The notes under the pieces were generated by a model that saw only the letters and a program-made list of their open reading frames with translations, was not told the origin of the DNA and ran no database searches. A stretch of DNA of 21,496 nt from a virus. A program made the translations under genes and the position numbers. The DNA is taken from the IMG/VR virus record IMGVR_UViG_3300019880_000010, positions 1 to 21,496 of that record; one strand, given 5' to 3'. The first letter of the stretch is position 1. The number at the start of each line of letters is the position of its first letter. Shown in pieces: positions 1 to 7,639 of the stretch.

Positions 1-1
1 C

Positions 2-334
2 GTCGAGCTCGCCGACCGCGAGTGGGCGGCCAGTCGGAGCAAGCCGGCCAACGGCGGCGGCCACCTGGCCGGCGGCACGCTCGTCGATGCGCAGACCCGC
101 GTTGCTGCTGAGCGCGCTACTGCTCTCGAGCTGGCCAACGCACGGAAGCGCGGCGAGTACCTGGACGCCGCCACCGTCGAGCGCGAGAACTTCGAGGTCG
201 CCCGAATGTTGCGCGATCGGATCCTCAACGTCCCCGACCGCCTTGGAGAACTCGCGCCCGCAGTGCGGAGCCGAATCCGGGCTGAGCTGCGCCAGGCTCT
301 TGGGGACATCGCTGAGGACCTCGAGCATGGCTAG
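2..334 (+). CDS. terS: Terminase small subunit (lambda Nu1-like), 3' part
   Basis: The reading frame is open from the window edge and ends at TAG 332-334, giving about 110 residues of the C-terminal part; the start and the DNA-binding N-terminus lie outside the window. The protein reads VELADREWAASRSKPANGG, then a helical segment with ERENFEVARMLRDRILNVPD and an end of the type RAELRQALGDIAEDLE. This is the usual C-terminal layout of Nu1/TerS proteins that recognise the packaging site and dock on the large terminase. The following large terminase gene overlaps its last 8 bases, which supports a coupled terS-terL pair. The identification rests on my recognition of the family pattern and on position; no search was run. 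Confidence 0.8.
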   Translation, partial: VELADREWAASRSKPANGGGHLAGGTLVDAQTRVAAERATALELANARKRGEYLDAATVERENFEVARMLRDRILNVPDRLGELAPAVRSRIRAELRQALGDIAEDLEHG

Positions 335-2207
335 CCGAACGAAGACGGCCTGGTCGAGAGGGCTCCGCCCGGAGGAGGACATCCTCGTCAGCGCGTGGGC
401 CGATGCCCATCGGATCCTCCCGCAGAAGTCGAGCGCCGAGCCGGGCAAGTGGAGAACTGCGCGCACGCCCTACCTGCGCGAGATCATGGACGCTCTTTCG
501 GCCACCTCCGACGTCGAAGAAGTCGTGTTCATGGCGGCCTCGCAGGTCGGCAAGTCCGAGGCGATCCTCAATCTCCTCGGCTACATCATCGACCACGCTC
601 CGGGCCCGGCGCTGCTGGTCCAGCCGACGGTGGAGCTCGCGAAGCGGTTCAGCCGGCAGCGCATCGAGCCGCTCGTGGATGCGACGCCCAGGCTCGCTGG
701 GAAGGTATCGGAGTCCAGGAGCCGCGATCGGCGCAGCAGCATGCTCTCGAAGGACTTCATGGGCGGGCTGCTCATCATCACCGGCGCCAACAGCGCCGTC
801 GGGCTCAAGTCGATGCCGGCCCGCTACCTACTGCTCGACGAGATTGACGGATACCCGATGGACGCCGACGGGGAAGGGCCGCCGATCGACCTGGCCGAGG
901 CCCGCCAACGGACCTTCGCCCGGCGCAAGACCTTCAAGTCGAGCAGCCCCACGATCGGGGGCGTCTCCGCGATCGAGCGTGCCTACGAGGCGAGCGATCA
1001 GCGCCGCTACTTCGTGCCGTGTCCGGAGTGCGGGGAGATGCAACCGCTCGAGTTCGCGCGGATCACGTGGTCGAAGTTGGACCTCGAGCCCGAGGATGCG
1101 GTCTACGTCTGCCGCGCGTGCGAGGAACCGATCGAAAACCACCAGAAGACGGACATGCTGGCCCGCGGCGAGTGGCGCGTCGAGAACCCGGACGCGGATC
1201 CGCGGGTGCGGGGCTACCACCTCTCCGCCCTCTACTCCCCGGTTGGGTGGCTCTCCTGGGGCGACATCGCTAAGAAGTTCGTGGAGGTGCACAAGAACCC
1301 CCTCAAGCTCCGCGTTTTCACCAACACGGTGCTTGGAGAGACGTGGCGGGAGCGCGGAGAGGCCCCGGAGTGGCAGCGTCTCTACGAGCGCCGCGAAGGC
1401 TACGCCACCGGGACAGTCCCTCGAGGCGGGCTCCTCCTCACGGCCGGCGTTGACGTGCAGAAGGACCGGCTTGTCGTGGAGATCGTGGCCTGGGGCCGTG
1501 GCAAAGCCACCTGGTCGGTCGACTACGGCGTGCTCCCGGGCGACACGGCGGACCTCGAGAAGGGTCCCTGGAAGCAGCTCGACGAGCTGCTCGCCCGAAC
1601 CTACGAGCACGAGGATGGGGCGGAGATGCCGATCCGCATGCTGGCGGTCGACAGCGGCTACAACACGCAGGCCGTCTACACTTGGGCCCGGAAGTATCCG
1701 CTCAACCGGGTGATCGCGGTGAAGGGCGTCGCCAGCGGAGGCGTCCTCGTCGGTACGCCATCGCCGGTCGACATCACGATGCGGGGCAAGCGGCCGGTCT
1801 ACGGGTACAAGGTGTGGCCGGTCTGCGGTGCCGTCGCCAAGAGCGAGGTCTACGGCTGGCTCCGCCTCGAGGCGCCGACCAACGAGACCGATCCATGGTC
1901 GGCTGGGTTCTGCCACTTCCCCGAGTACGACGACGACTACTTCCGCCAGCTCACGGCCGAGCACCTGGTGTCGCGGAAGAACCGTCGCGGGTTCGTGAGT
2001 CTGGAGTGGGAGCTCATCCCGGGGCGGGAGAACCACGTCCTGGACTGCCGAGTCTACGCGCGGGCCGCGGCCGCGGTCATCGGGCTCGACCGCTGGCGGG
2101 AGACGGACTGGACGGCCCACGAGCGGGCGCTGTCGCCGAATGCTCCTCCCGAGCCGCCGCCGCAGCCGAAGCGCGAGGGCTGGCTGAACCGGCACAGGAG
2201 AGGGTGA
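327..2207 (+). CDS. terL: Terminase large subunit (lambda gpA-like)
   Basis: This is the ATP-driven DNA packaging motor and endonuclease. I chose ATG 327 (MASRTKTAW, 626 aa). The frame stays open upstream to 87, but that part is out-of-frame DNA of the small terminase gene. The Walker A-like loop ASQVGKS is at residues 71-77 and Walker B LLLDEID at 168-174 (D171/E172). Two CxxC pairs (C232/C235 and C262/C265) form a probable zinc knuckle between the ATPase and nuclease halves. The nuclease half begins with GVDVQKDRLVVEIVAWG, with acidic D376, and has a second acidic strand LAVDSGYNT (D442). Length and motif order fit the gpA (PF05876) family, which usually goes with cos packaging. The stop overlaps the next start by 1 bp. 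Confidence 0.95.
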   Translation: MASRTKTAWSRGLRPEEDILVSAWADAHRILPQKSSAEPGKWRTARTPYLREIMDALSATSDVEEVVFMAASQVGKSEAILNLLGYIIDHAPGPALLVQPTVELAKRFSRQRIEPLVDATPRLAGKVSESRSRDRRSSMLSKDFMGGLLIITGANSAVGLKSMPARYLLLDEIDGYPMDADGEGPPIDLAEARQRTFARRKTFKSSSPTIGGVSAIERAYEASDQRRYFVPCPECGEMQPLEFARITWSKLDLEPEDAVYVCRACEEPIENHQKTDMLARGEWRVENPDADPRVRGYHLSALYSPVGWLSWGDIAKKFVEVHKNPLKLRVFTNTVLGETWRERGEAPEWQRLYERREGYATGTVPRGGLLLTAGVDVQKDRLVVEIVAWGRGKATWSVDYGVLPGDTADLEKGPWKQLDELLARTYEHEDGAEMPIRMLAVDSGYNTQAVYTWARKYPLNRVIAVKGVASGGVLVGTPSPVDITMRGKRPVYGYKVWPVCGAVAKSEVYGWLRLEAPTNETDPWSAGFCHFPEYDDDYFRQLTAEHLVSRKNRRGFVSLEWELIPGRENHVLDCRVYARAAAAVIGLDRWRETDWTAHERALSPNAPPEPPPQPKREGWLNRHRRG

Positions 2208-2368
2208 TGGCGATCGTCGAGAACCCAACCTTCCCGGTGGAAATGCGCTGTCCGGCTTGCGGGCGCCAATGGACGCAGTGGAAGCCGGAGGTGTGGCCCG
2301 ACGACGAGGTCATCTCGTGCGCCTGCGGGGAGTACGCCGAGGTGGTGACGCCGGAGGCAGCGGGATGA
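2207..2368 (+). CDS. Small zinc-ribbon protein
   Basis: A 53-residue protein whose ATG shares one base with the terL stop (TGATG). It has CPACG at residues 15-19 and CACG at 38-41 (C15, C18, C38, C40), a compact zinc ribbon, with aromatic residues between the pairs (WTQWKPEVW). No other domain fits in this length. Its position between terL and the connector gene is where lambdoid phages carry small packaging or head-completion genes, but I cannot assign a role. It could be a packaging accessory factor or a nucleic-acid-binding protein. The existence of the gene is supported by coupling on both sides: 1 bp overlap upstream and 4 bp overlap downstream. Confidence 0.7.
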   Translation: MAIVENPTFPVEMRCPACGRQWTQWKPEVWPDDEVISCACGEYAEVVTPEAAG

Positions 2369-2550
2369 AGATCCTCGACACGGCCAGGAAGACGGCGCAG
2401 AAGGCGGCCGCGGCGGTGGTGGACGCGATCGCCCCGCCATCTCGGCGCGCGCGCGACCCCTGGTACTCGAATGAGGAGTTCGTGGCCCGGGTGAACGGTC
2501 GCCGGAGTGGGGCCTGGCTGGGCTCGCGGCGAAAGGGCTGGCTCCGATGA
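2365..2550 (+). CDS. Small basic protein of unknown function
   Basis: A 61-residue protein starting at ATG 2365, overlapping the previous stop as ATGA. The frame is open further upstream (to 2257), but that part lies inside the zinc-ribbon gene. The N-terminus is an alanine-rich amphipathic helix (ILDTARKTAQKAAAAVVD). The C-terminus is basic and aromatic (DPWYSNEEFVARVNGRR, then WLGSRRKGWLR). No signal peptide or membrane segment is evident. I do not recognise a family. The basic tail could contact DNA or the terminase; this is inference from composition and position only. Confidence 0.6.
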   Translation: MKILDTARKTAQKAAAAVVDAIAPPSRRARDPWYSNEEFVARVNGRRSGAWLGSRRKGWLR

Positions 2551-2564
2551 AGGAGGAGGACGTG

Positions 2565-3005
2565 ATGAGAACGAGGACGAAACTGCTTCTGACTGCCATG
2601 GCGCTCGCGCTTGCGGCCCTGGCCCCGCTGCACGCGCAGGCTCCCCAGGTCTACAACGGCAGCGTCGTGGTCCCCTTCACTTGCCGGGTCACGGCGCAGA
2701 CGGTGACGAAGGAATGCAAGGCCCTGACGGCGGGGATGAAGACCTATGTGACCGACGCGATCGTCAGCAACAACGTCGGCACGGCCCAGACCTTAAAGCT
2801 CGTCACCGGCACCGGGACCGACTGCGCCGGCGCCACAGCTGATCTGACGCACGCGGTCCAGTTCGGGGCCGCGGTCGGGAACCAGGGCCTCGGCCCATTC
2901 AACACGCCGCTACAGCCCACGGCCGCCGGCCTCGCGGTCTGCGTGACCCCGTCGGCGGCTACGAGCTACTCGGCAACGATCAACGGGTTCGTCGCTCTCC
3001 CGTAG
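2565..3005 (+). CDS. Exported beta-rich protein with Sec signal peptide
   Basis: The best start is ATG 2565, preceded by AGGAGG at 2551-2556 at ideal spacing. An in-frame ATG at 2547 would overlap the previous stop but lacks such a site. The 146-aa product begins with a classical signal peptide: MRTRTK, a hydrophobic run of Leu/Ala, and an AQA cleavage site around residue 26. The mature part is Thr/Val/Ala-rich with predicted beta strands (MKTYVTDAIVSNNVGTAQTL, later TSYSATINGFVALP) and four cysteines (C40, C51, one in GTDCAG, one in LAVCVTP), which could form two disulfides. The repeated 'TYVTDAIVSNN' style is common in beta-sandwich phage surface proteins, but those are normally not exported. 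Function is unknown. Confidence 0.75.
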   Translation: MRTRTKLLLTAMALALAALAPLHAQAPQVYNGSVVVPFTCRVTAQTVTKECKALTAGMKTYVTDAIVSNNVGTAQTLKLVTGTGTDCAGATADLTHAVQFGAAVGNQGLGPFNTPLQPTAAGLAVCVTPSAATSYSATINGFVALP

Positions 3006-3012
3006 GTTTTCA

Positions 3013-3228
3013 ATGCCGACCACCTGGACGCAAGCGGACCTCGACAAGTTGGACGCCGCACTCGCGGCAGGGGGCGCCGTCCAGTCCCTCACGTTCACCG
3101 ACCAGACCTTTACCTTTCGGTCGATCGACGAGATGTTGAAGCTCCGGGCGGTGATCCAGGCCGCCCTCAACGCCGCGGCCGGCACGTCGACTACCTCTCG
3201 TCTCGCGGCGACGAGCAAGGGGGTCTGA
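3013..3228 (+). CDS. Head-tail connector, gpW-like
   Basis: A 71-residue protein, the usual size for lambda gpW-family connectors (about 60-80 aa). It begins MPTTWTQADLDKLDAALAAG, has a short beta hairpin (SLTFTDQTFTFRSIDEM), and ends in a helix (LKLRAVIQAALNAA) and a basic Ser/Thr tail. This alpha-beta-beta-alpha layout is that of gpW, which joins the filled head to the tail beneath the portal. The order terL, gpW, portal matches lambda A-W-B. The portal gene starts on the last base of its stop codon (TGATG). Confidence 0.85.
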   Translation: MPTTWTQADLDKLDAALAAGGAVQSLTFTDQTFTFRSIDEMLKLRAVIQAALNAAAGTSTTSRLAATSKGV

Positions 3229-4913
3229 TGTCCCATGGTGGGGTGCAAGTGTCGGTCTCCTGGCTGGACCGGGCGGTGGGCTTCCTCGCGCCACAGGTCG
3301 GGCTCAAGCGCATGCGGGCCAAGGTAGCGCTCGACCTCCTGGCCCGGCACTATGAAGCGGCGTCGATCGGGCGCCGCACGCAGGGCTGGCGGACCACTAT
3401 CGCCGACGCGAACGCCGCCACCGGGCTATCCCTGGCCCGTCTGCGCAATGTGGCGCGGGACCTCGTGCGCAACAATGGCTACGCCGAGAGCGCCCTGGAC
3501 ACGATCGCCGACCACACTGTGGGATGGGGCATCGTCGCCAAGCCGAAAAAGAAGAACGCCAAGGCCGCCGACATCTGGGAGCAGTGGGCCGGAACCACGG
3601 CATGCGACTCGGACGGGCGCAACGACTTCTACGGCCTACAGAAGCTAGTCATCCGATCGGTGGCGGAATCGGGAGAGGTTCTCGTGCGCCGGCGCTTCCG
3701 CCGACCCGAGGACAACCTGCCGATCCCGCTCCAGCTCCAGGTCCTCGAGGCCGACTACATCGACACGCTGAAGACCGGCTTCCTTCTTCCGAACGGTGGG
3801 CGGATCATCCACGGAATCGAGTTTGATCCTCTCGGTCGGCGCGCCGCCTATTGGCTGTTTCCGGAGCATCCCGGCGCGCAGATCTTCGGGGGCGGCTCGG
3901 TGCCGGGGACCTCGCGCCGGATCCCGGCGGAGAGCATCCTTCACGTCTACAAGCAGAGTCGGCCCGGCCAGGTCCGTGGGCCCTCATGGTTTGCGCCCGT
4001 CCTTCTCCGCTTCAAGGATTTCGACGAGTACGAGGACGCGACCCTCATGAAACAGAAGATCGCGGCCTGCCTGGCCGTGATCACGAGCGACGTCGACGGC
4101 AGTGCGCCGCCACTTGGGACGACGACGACCGACGATCCGGGGATCGACAGCCTCGAGCCCGGCATCATCTACAACGCGGCACCCGGACGAACGATCCAGG
4201 TGGTCGAGCCGCCGTCGGTGCGCGAGTACGCGGACTATTCCAAGACCGGGCTTCGCGCGATCGCCACCGGCCTGGGCGTCAGCTATGAGGACCTGACGGG
4301 CGACTACACCGGCATGCCCTTCTCGGCCGCGCGCATGTCGCGGCTCCGGCACTGGGCTCGCGTATACGACTGGCAGTGGCGGACTCTGATCCCACAGTTC
4401 TGCACCCCGGCCTGGGATTGGGCGATGCAGGCCGCCCAGATCATGGGGCTTCAGCAGGCGCCGACCGCGGTCTGGACGCCGCCGCCGCCGGCGTTCATCG
4501 ACCCAGCCGCGGAAGGGCTGGCGATCGCGCGCAACATCCGCGGCGGGATCCAGACCCTCTCCGATGCGATCCGAGAACGCGGCTACGACCCCGAGGAGTT
4601 CTTCAAGGAGATGGCCGCCGACAACAAGCGCCTCGACGAGTTGGGCCTGATCCTCGACTCCGACGCGCGCAACACCACCCAATCCGGCGGCCCGCGGCAG
4701 TACGTGACGACTGGCCAGGTAGGTCCCGATGATCCTGGCGGAACGGCGCCCGCGCAGCCCGGAGACGCACCGCCACCGACGCCACCGCCGGCGCCGGCGA
4801 AGCCGGCCGCTCCGCCCCCGGCTCCGGTGAAGACGAAGGCCGCGCTCAAGAAGATCGACATCCGATACGACGCCAAGGGGCGCCGCACCGGCTACGACGT
4901 CACGGAGGAATAG
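3228..4913 (+). CDS. Phage portal protein, lambda gpB-like
   Basis: A 561-residue portal of the lambda type (phage_portal_2, PF05136), forming the dodecameric DNA gate at one capsid vertex. Family signatures include LARLRNVARDLVRNNGYAES near residues 60-80, SGEVLVRRRFRR, ESILHVYKQSRPGQVRGPSW, the helix region DFDEYEDATLMKQKIAACLA, and GLGVSYEDLTGDYTGMPFS, followed by the RLRHWARVYDWQW segment. After about residue 490 comes a Pro/Ala-rich disordered tail (PPPTPPPAPAKPAAPPP) and a short charged end. The start at 3228 shares a base with the gpW stop. The next ATG follows the stop directly, so translation is probably coupled. Confidence 0.95.
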   Translation: MSHGGVQVSVSWLDRAVGFLAPQVGLKRMRAKVALDLLARHYEAASIGRRTQGWRTTIADANAATGLSLARLRNVARDLVRNNGYAESALDTIADHTVGWGIVAKPKKKNAKAADIWEQWAGTTACDSDGRNDFYGLQKLVIRSVAESGEVLVRRRFRRPEDNLPIPLQLQVLEADYIDTLKTGFLLPNGGRIIHGIEFDPLGRRAAYWLFPEHPGAQIFGGGSVPGTSRRIPAESILHVYKQSRPGQVRGPSWFAPVLLRFKDFDEYEDATLMKQKIAACLAVITSDVDGSAPPLGTTTTDDPGIDSLEPGIIYNAAPGRTIQVVEPPSVREYADYSKTGLRAIATGLGVSYEDLTGDYTGMPFSAARMSRLRHWARVYDWQWRTLIPQFCTPAWDWAMQAAQIMGLQQAPTAVWTPPPPAFIDPAAEGLAIARNIRGGIQTLSDAIRERGYDPEEFFKEMAADNKRLDELGLILDSDARNTTQSGGPRQYVTTGQVGPDDPGGTAPAQPGDAPPPTPPPAPAKPAAPPPAPVKTKAALKKIDIRYDAKGRRTGYDVTEE

Positions 4914-5333
4914 ATGGCGATCACGCAGGCCCTAACCAGGTCGTACAAGCAGGAGATCCTCGGCGGCACGCATCTCGCGGCCGACGTTTACAAGATCGCC
5001 CTGTACACCAGCGCGGCCGCGCTCGACAAGAACACCACGGCCTACTCCGCGACGAACGAGGTCGTGGGCGCCGGCTACTCGGCCGGAGGCATGGCCATCG
5101 CCGGGTTCAACGTCACGATCGACACTGACACGGCGATCCTCGACTGGACGACTGACCCAGTGTGGGCCGCGGCGACGATCACGGCCCGAGGTGCGCTGAT
5201 CTACAACAGCACCAGGGCCAACAAGGCGGTGGCGGTCCTCGACTTCGGGGCCGACATCATCTCGACGGCCGGCAACTTCACCGTGGTGTTGCCGGCGCCG
5301 ACAGCAGCGGCCGGCCTGATCCGTATCACGTAG
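4914..5333 (+). CDS. Conserved beta-rich phage structural protein
   Basis: A 139-residue protein beginning directly after the portal stop. It shows the pattern ITQALTRSYKQEILGGTH, then VYKIALYTSAAALDKNTTAY, GAGYSAGGMAI, TITARGALIYNS, NKAVAVLDFGADI and a C-terminal FTVVLPAP...LIRIT. I recognise this arrangement from many siphophage genomes, where it is annotated as a hypothetical or virion-associated protein near head genes. It is all-beta with no signal peptide or catalytic motif. A capsid decoration or minor structural role is plausible but unproven. Confidence 0.75.
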   Translation: MAITQALTRSYKQEILGGTHLAADVYKIALYTSAAALDKNTTAYSATNEVVGAGYSAGGMAIAGFNVTIDTDTAILDWTTDPVWAAATITARGALIYNSTRANKAVAVLDFGADIISTAGNFTVVLPAPTAAAGLIRIT

Positions 5334-5342
5334 GAGGACGGC

Positions 5343-5543
5343 ATGGCGCTGGAGCTCAAGATCACGATCGACGACGCTGGCCGGACTCAGGTGACGGGGC
5401 CGATCGACCAGCCGATTGTAGCCTACGGCCTGCTCGAGGTCGCGAGGGACGTCATCCGGGTCTACAACGAGAGCAAAAAGAACCTCGTGCAGCCGGTTGG
5501 CGCCGCGGCGCTGCACGCCATCAGCAAGAGCAACGGAGGGTAG
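5343..5543 (+). CDS. Small conserved phage protein
   Basis: A 66-residue protein with a good ribosome-binding site (GGAGG just upstream of ATG 5343). The sequence MALELKITIDDAGRTQVTGP followed by a helix (AYGLLEVARDVIRVYNES) resembles small conserved proteins found beside phage structural genes. No enzymatic motif is visible. It sits 9 bp after the previous gene and 3 bp before the next, so it belongs to the same late transcript. Function is unknown. Confidence 0.65.
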   Translation: MALELKITIDDAGRTQVTGPIDQPIVAYGLLEVARDVIRVYNESKKNLVQPVGAAALHAISKSNGG

Positions 5544-5546
5544 GGG

Positions 5547-5996
5547 ATGAGATTCGAAGCTGGCGCGACGTCGATCTTAGTGGCCGCCACCGCGACGCCG
5601 ATCGTCGCCCTACGCTGCCCGGTGACAGAGCGCATGGGACTGCGGGAGCTCGGCGTCACGCTCCAGGCGGCGACGTCGACCCGGCTCGGCCTGGTCCGTG
5701 CGACGGTCGTCTCGGCGACCCCGACCGGCAACTTCGCCGGGCAGCCGAAGAACCCGCTGTCTCCGGCGAGCGCCGCGACGCTCGTCACCGGGTGGACCAC
5801 TATCCCGACCGCTGGCGGCACGCCCCACCGACGCATCACGCTCCCGGCCGCGATCGGCGCCGGCTTCATCTGGACGTGGCCGGCCGACGACCCGTTCTAC
5901 GTCGGCAACGGTGTGGCCATCGGGGAGGTCTGCCTTGTGAACCTCGTCGCGGTGGCGCCATCGCTGTTCGATTTCTACGCGGTATGGGAGGACTAG
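5547..5996 (+). CDS. Putative beta-rich virion protein
   Basis: A 149-residue protein preceded by a strong GGAGGGTAGGGG ribosome-binding region. It is made of alternating Val/Thr-rich strands (TSILVAATATPIVALRCPVT, then LRELGVTLQAATSTRLGLVR) and ends VAPSLFDFYAVWED. The PKNPLSPASAATLVTGWTT section looks like a loop-rich connector. There is no signal peptide or membrane span. The fold impression is a beta sandwich of the kind seen in virion surface proteins. I cannot assign a function. Confidence 0.6.
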   Translation: MRFEAGATSILVAATATPIVALRCPVTERMGLRELGVTLQAATSTRLGLVRATVVSATPTGNFAGQPKNPLSPASAATLVTGWTTIPTAGGTPHRRITLPAAIGAGFIWTWPADDPFYVGNGVAIGEVCLVNLVAVAPSLFDFYAVWED

Positions 5997-6374
5997 GTGT
6001 CGGTCCTGGTCGGCGGCATTCCCGGAAACAGCAGCCGGCTCGGTGGCGGCCTGGCCGGGACCGGCCCGGAGATGATGAGCGACGTCACGCCGTGCGCGCT
6101 TCAGGTCAGCCCGAAGTCGCTCGGTCCCAACGTGGGAAAGTTCCGGCGGGCCATCGTCGGCATCACGAAGGACTCCGCCGGTGCCGCCCTCGGAGCCTGC
6201 ACCGTGCATGCCTTTCGAACCCCGGACGACGTCGAGGTAGACCAGCAACCGTCTGACGTGAGCGGCAACTACGAAGTCTCGGTCTATGACGACGGGCCCT
6301 TCTACCTGAAGGCCGAGAAGGCTGGCGCGCCCAACGTCGCCGGCGCGACGGACAACACGCTCGTGGGAGTCTGA
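5997..6374 (+). CDS. Transthyretin/Ig-like beta-sandwich virion protein
   Basis: The gene starts with GTG 5997, immediately after the preceding TAG. The 125-residue product has a Gly/Ser-rich N-terminus and then a carboxypeptidase-regulatory or Ig-like module. The strand pattern is AIVGITKDSAGAALGACTVH, then DVSGNYEVSVYDDGPFYLKA, typical of 'added value, then D-x-x-G-x-Y' transthyretin-like domains. Such domains are common on phage capsids and tails, where they are thought to bind carbohydrate surfaces weakly. The fold assignment is moderately strong; the role is inferred. Confidence 0.65.
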   Translation: MSVLVGGIPGNSSRLGGGLAGTGPEMMSDVTPCALQVSPKSLGPNVGKFRRAIVGITKDSAGAALGACTVHAFRTPDDVEVDQQPSDVSGNYEVSVYDDGPFYLKAEKAGAPNVAGATDNTLVGV

Positions 6375-6376
6375 TC

Positions 6377-6601
6377 ATGACGCTCGCCGAGGACTATGCC
6401 CAGCGCCAAGCGCTCATGAAGGCCCAGGACGCGGCCACCAATGCTTCGGCCCCACCGGAGTTTCATTGTCCGACGTGCGACGCGAACGTCGAGCCGGACG
6501 GGATTTGCAGGATCACGCCAGGGCCGGGGCAAGGAATCGTGACGCTGAGCCAGGTCGATGCCTCGAAATTGCGTGACTGGATTACGGCGACCTTCACATG
6601 A
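6377..6601 (+). CDS. Small CxxC protein of unknown function
   Basis: A 74-residue protein with an N-terminal charged helix (LAEDYAQRQALMKAQDAATN) and a metal-binding-like element HCPTC at residues 30-34 with C44 downstream (DGICRI). The C-terminus is a short helix ending DASKLRDWITATFT. Three cysteines and one histidine could hold one zinc. Its stop overlaps the start of the next gene (ATGA), so the two proteins are probably made together. The family is not recognised. Confidence 0.6.
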   Translation: MTLAEDYAQRQALMKAQDAATNASAPPEFHCPTCDANVEPDGICRITPGPGQGIVTLSQVDASKLRDWITATFT

Positions 6602-7629
6602 CGGACGTCTTCCTCTATTCCGGGGAAGCAAACCCCAACGACATCAGGCTTCGCGACCCCTCCGTCCCAGCTGGCGGCGGGGCGAACGGCGACGCCATCG
6701 TCACCGGGATCGCTGTCGTCGCGGCCGTCGGCACCGTCCTCGCCATCGGGGACGCGAACGTCGCCCAGGCCGGCATCGCCGTAGCTGCGGCCACGGGGAC
6801 GGTCGTCGCCACTGGCGCCGCAAACACGAACGCGACCGGCATCGGAGCGACCGCCGCGGTGGGCACGGTCGTCGCGGGTGGTGCGGCCGGCGCGGCCGTC
6901 ACCGGGATCGCCGCGACGGCCTCAACGGGGACCGTCACAGCGAAGGGCGACGGGAACGCGGTGGTCGTCGGGATCGCGGTGGTCGCCGCCCTCGGCCAGG
7001 TCACCACGCCAGACGGGACGGCCATCGTCGTCGGGATTGCGGCCTCGATGGCGGTCGGCCAGGTCGCCGCCCTCGGGGATCCGGTCATCACCGATGCGGA
7101 CGTCGTCTACTGGATCCGCCCGCAGATCCACGCCCAGGCCCGCCCGCGGGGCGTCAACGCGCTTCTGCGGCTCGGGCGCGTCCGGGCTACCGGCACCGTC
7201 ACCCGTCTCGCTCCCGGGGTGGCCGCTCGGGCAAGCATGGGGCGCGTCCGGGCTACCGGCACGGCCATCTCCAGGGCGGTCCTTGGGGCATCCGTCATCC
7301 GGGTCGGCCGGGTCGCTCCTGGGGCATCCTCGACGGTTTCGATCCTGGGCATCGTGGCGGTCGAAGAGGGGGGCCGCGTCCTCCAGTTCGGCTCCGCTGC
7401 CGCCCGACCGATCGGTGCCGGCGCCTCCGGGGCGACGACCGTGCCGACGGTCAGGGCCGCCGCGCGGGTTGCCGCGGCCGCGGAGCCGGCCAGGGCCAGG
7501 CTCGGACGGGCCAGGGCCAGCGCCAAGCTCTTGAAGCCGGTCTTCGGCCGCCCGCCAGTGGTGCCCCCCTTGCCGCTCGAGGACGACGACGAGGAGGACG
7601 AGCTGCTTCTGATGGTCGGAATCCTTTGA
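6598..7629 (+). CDS. Repeat-rich phage structural protein (22-residue repeats)
   Basis: A 343-residue protein, coupled to the preceding gene by an ATGA overlap. Residues about 37-160 consist of six tandem units of 22 (one of 21) residues with the consensus GIxxxAAxGTVxAxGxAN. A hinge containing DADVVYWIRPQIHAQARPRG follows. A second, Arg-rich repeat region then contains LGRVRATGTV and MGRVRATGTA at 22-residue spacing. The C-terminus is Ala/Arg-rich and ends in an acidic, hydrophobic tail (EDDDEEDELLLMVGIL). There is no signal peptide. The repeats would form two short beta strands per unit, perhaps a solenoid or stacked hairpins. A role in the capsid or as a head fibre is suggested only by location. 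Confidence 0.7.
   Translation: MTDVFLYSGEANPNDIRLRDPSVPAGGGANGDAIVTGIAVVAAVGTVLAIGDANVAQAGIAVAAATGTVVATGAANTNATGIGATAAVGTVVAGGAAGAAVTGIAATASTGTVTAKGDGNAVVVGIAVVAALGQVTTPDGTAIVVGIAASMAVGQVAALGDPVITDADVVYWIRPQIHAQARPRGVNALLRLGRVRATGTVTRLAPGVAARASMGRVRATGTAISRAVLGASVIRVGRVAPGASSTVSILGIVAVEEGGRVLQFGSAAARPIGAGASGATTVPTVRAAARVAAAAEPARARLGRARASAKLLKPVFGRPPVVPPLPLEDDDEEDELLLMVGIL
6706..7080 (+). repeat. Tandem 66-bp coding repeats (22-aa units)
   Basis: In-frame units begin at 6706, 6772, 6838, 6904, 6970 and 7033. The first four are exactly 66 bp and the fifth 63 bp. They are similar at protein level (GI...GTV) and diverged at DNA level. Further downstream a 23-bp stretch is repeated exactly at 7174-7196 and 7240-7262, again 66 bp apart, indicating more recent duplication in the second repeat region. 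Confidence 0.8.
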
Positions 7630-7639
7630 AGGAGGACGC

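Noticed and set aside
87-326. An 80-residue N-terminal extension of the large terminase frame
   Set aside because: This DNA codes for the small terminase C-terminus in another frame, and the extension has shadow-like composition. ATG 327 overlaps the terS stop as expected.
828-2228. Long minus-strand open frame (466 aa) opposite the terminase
   Set aside because: Antisense shadow caused by high GC; Arg/Pro/Leu-rich with no domain, and terL on the plus strand is certain.
6706-7262. Regular 66-bp spacing as a CRISPR array
   Set aside because: Units are in-frame protein repeats diverged at DNA level, without identical short repeats and unique spacers.
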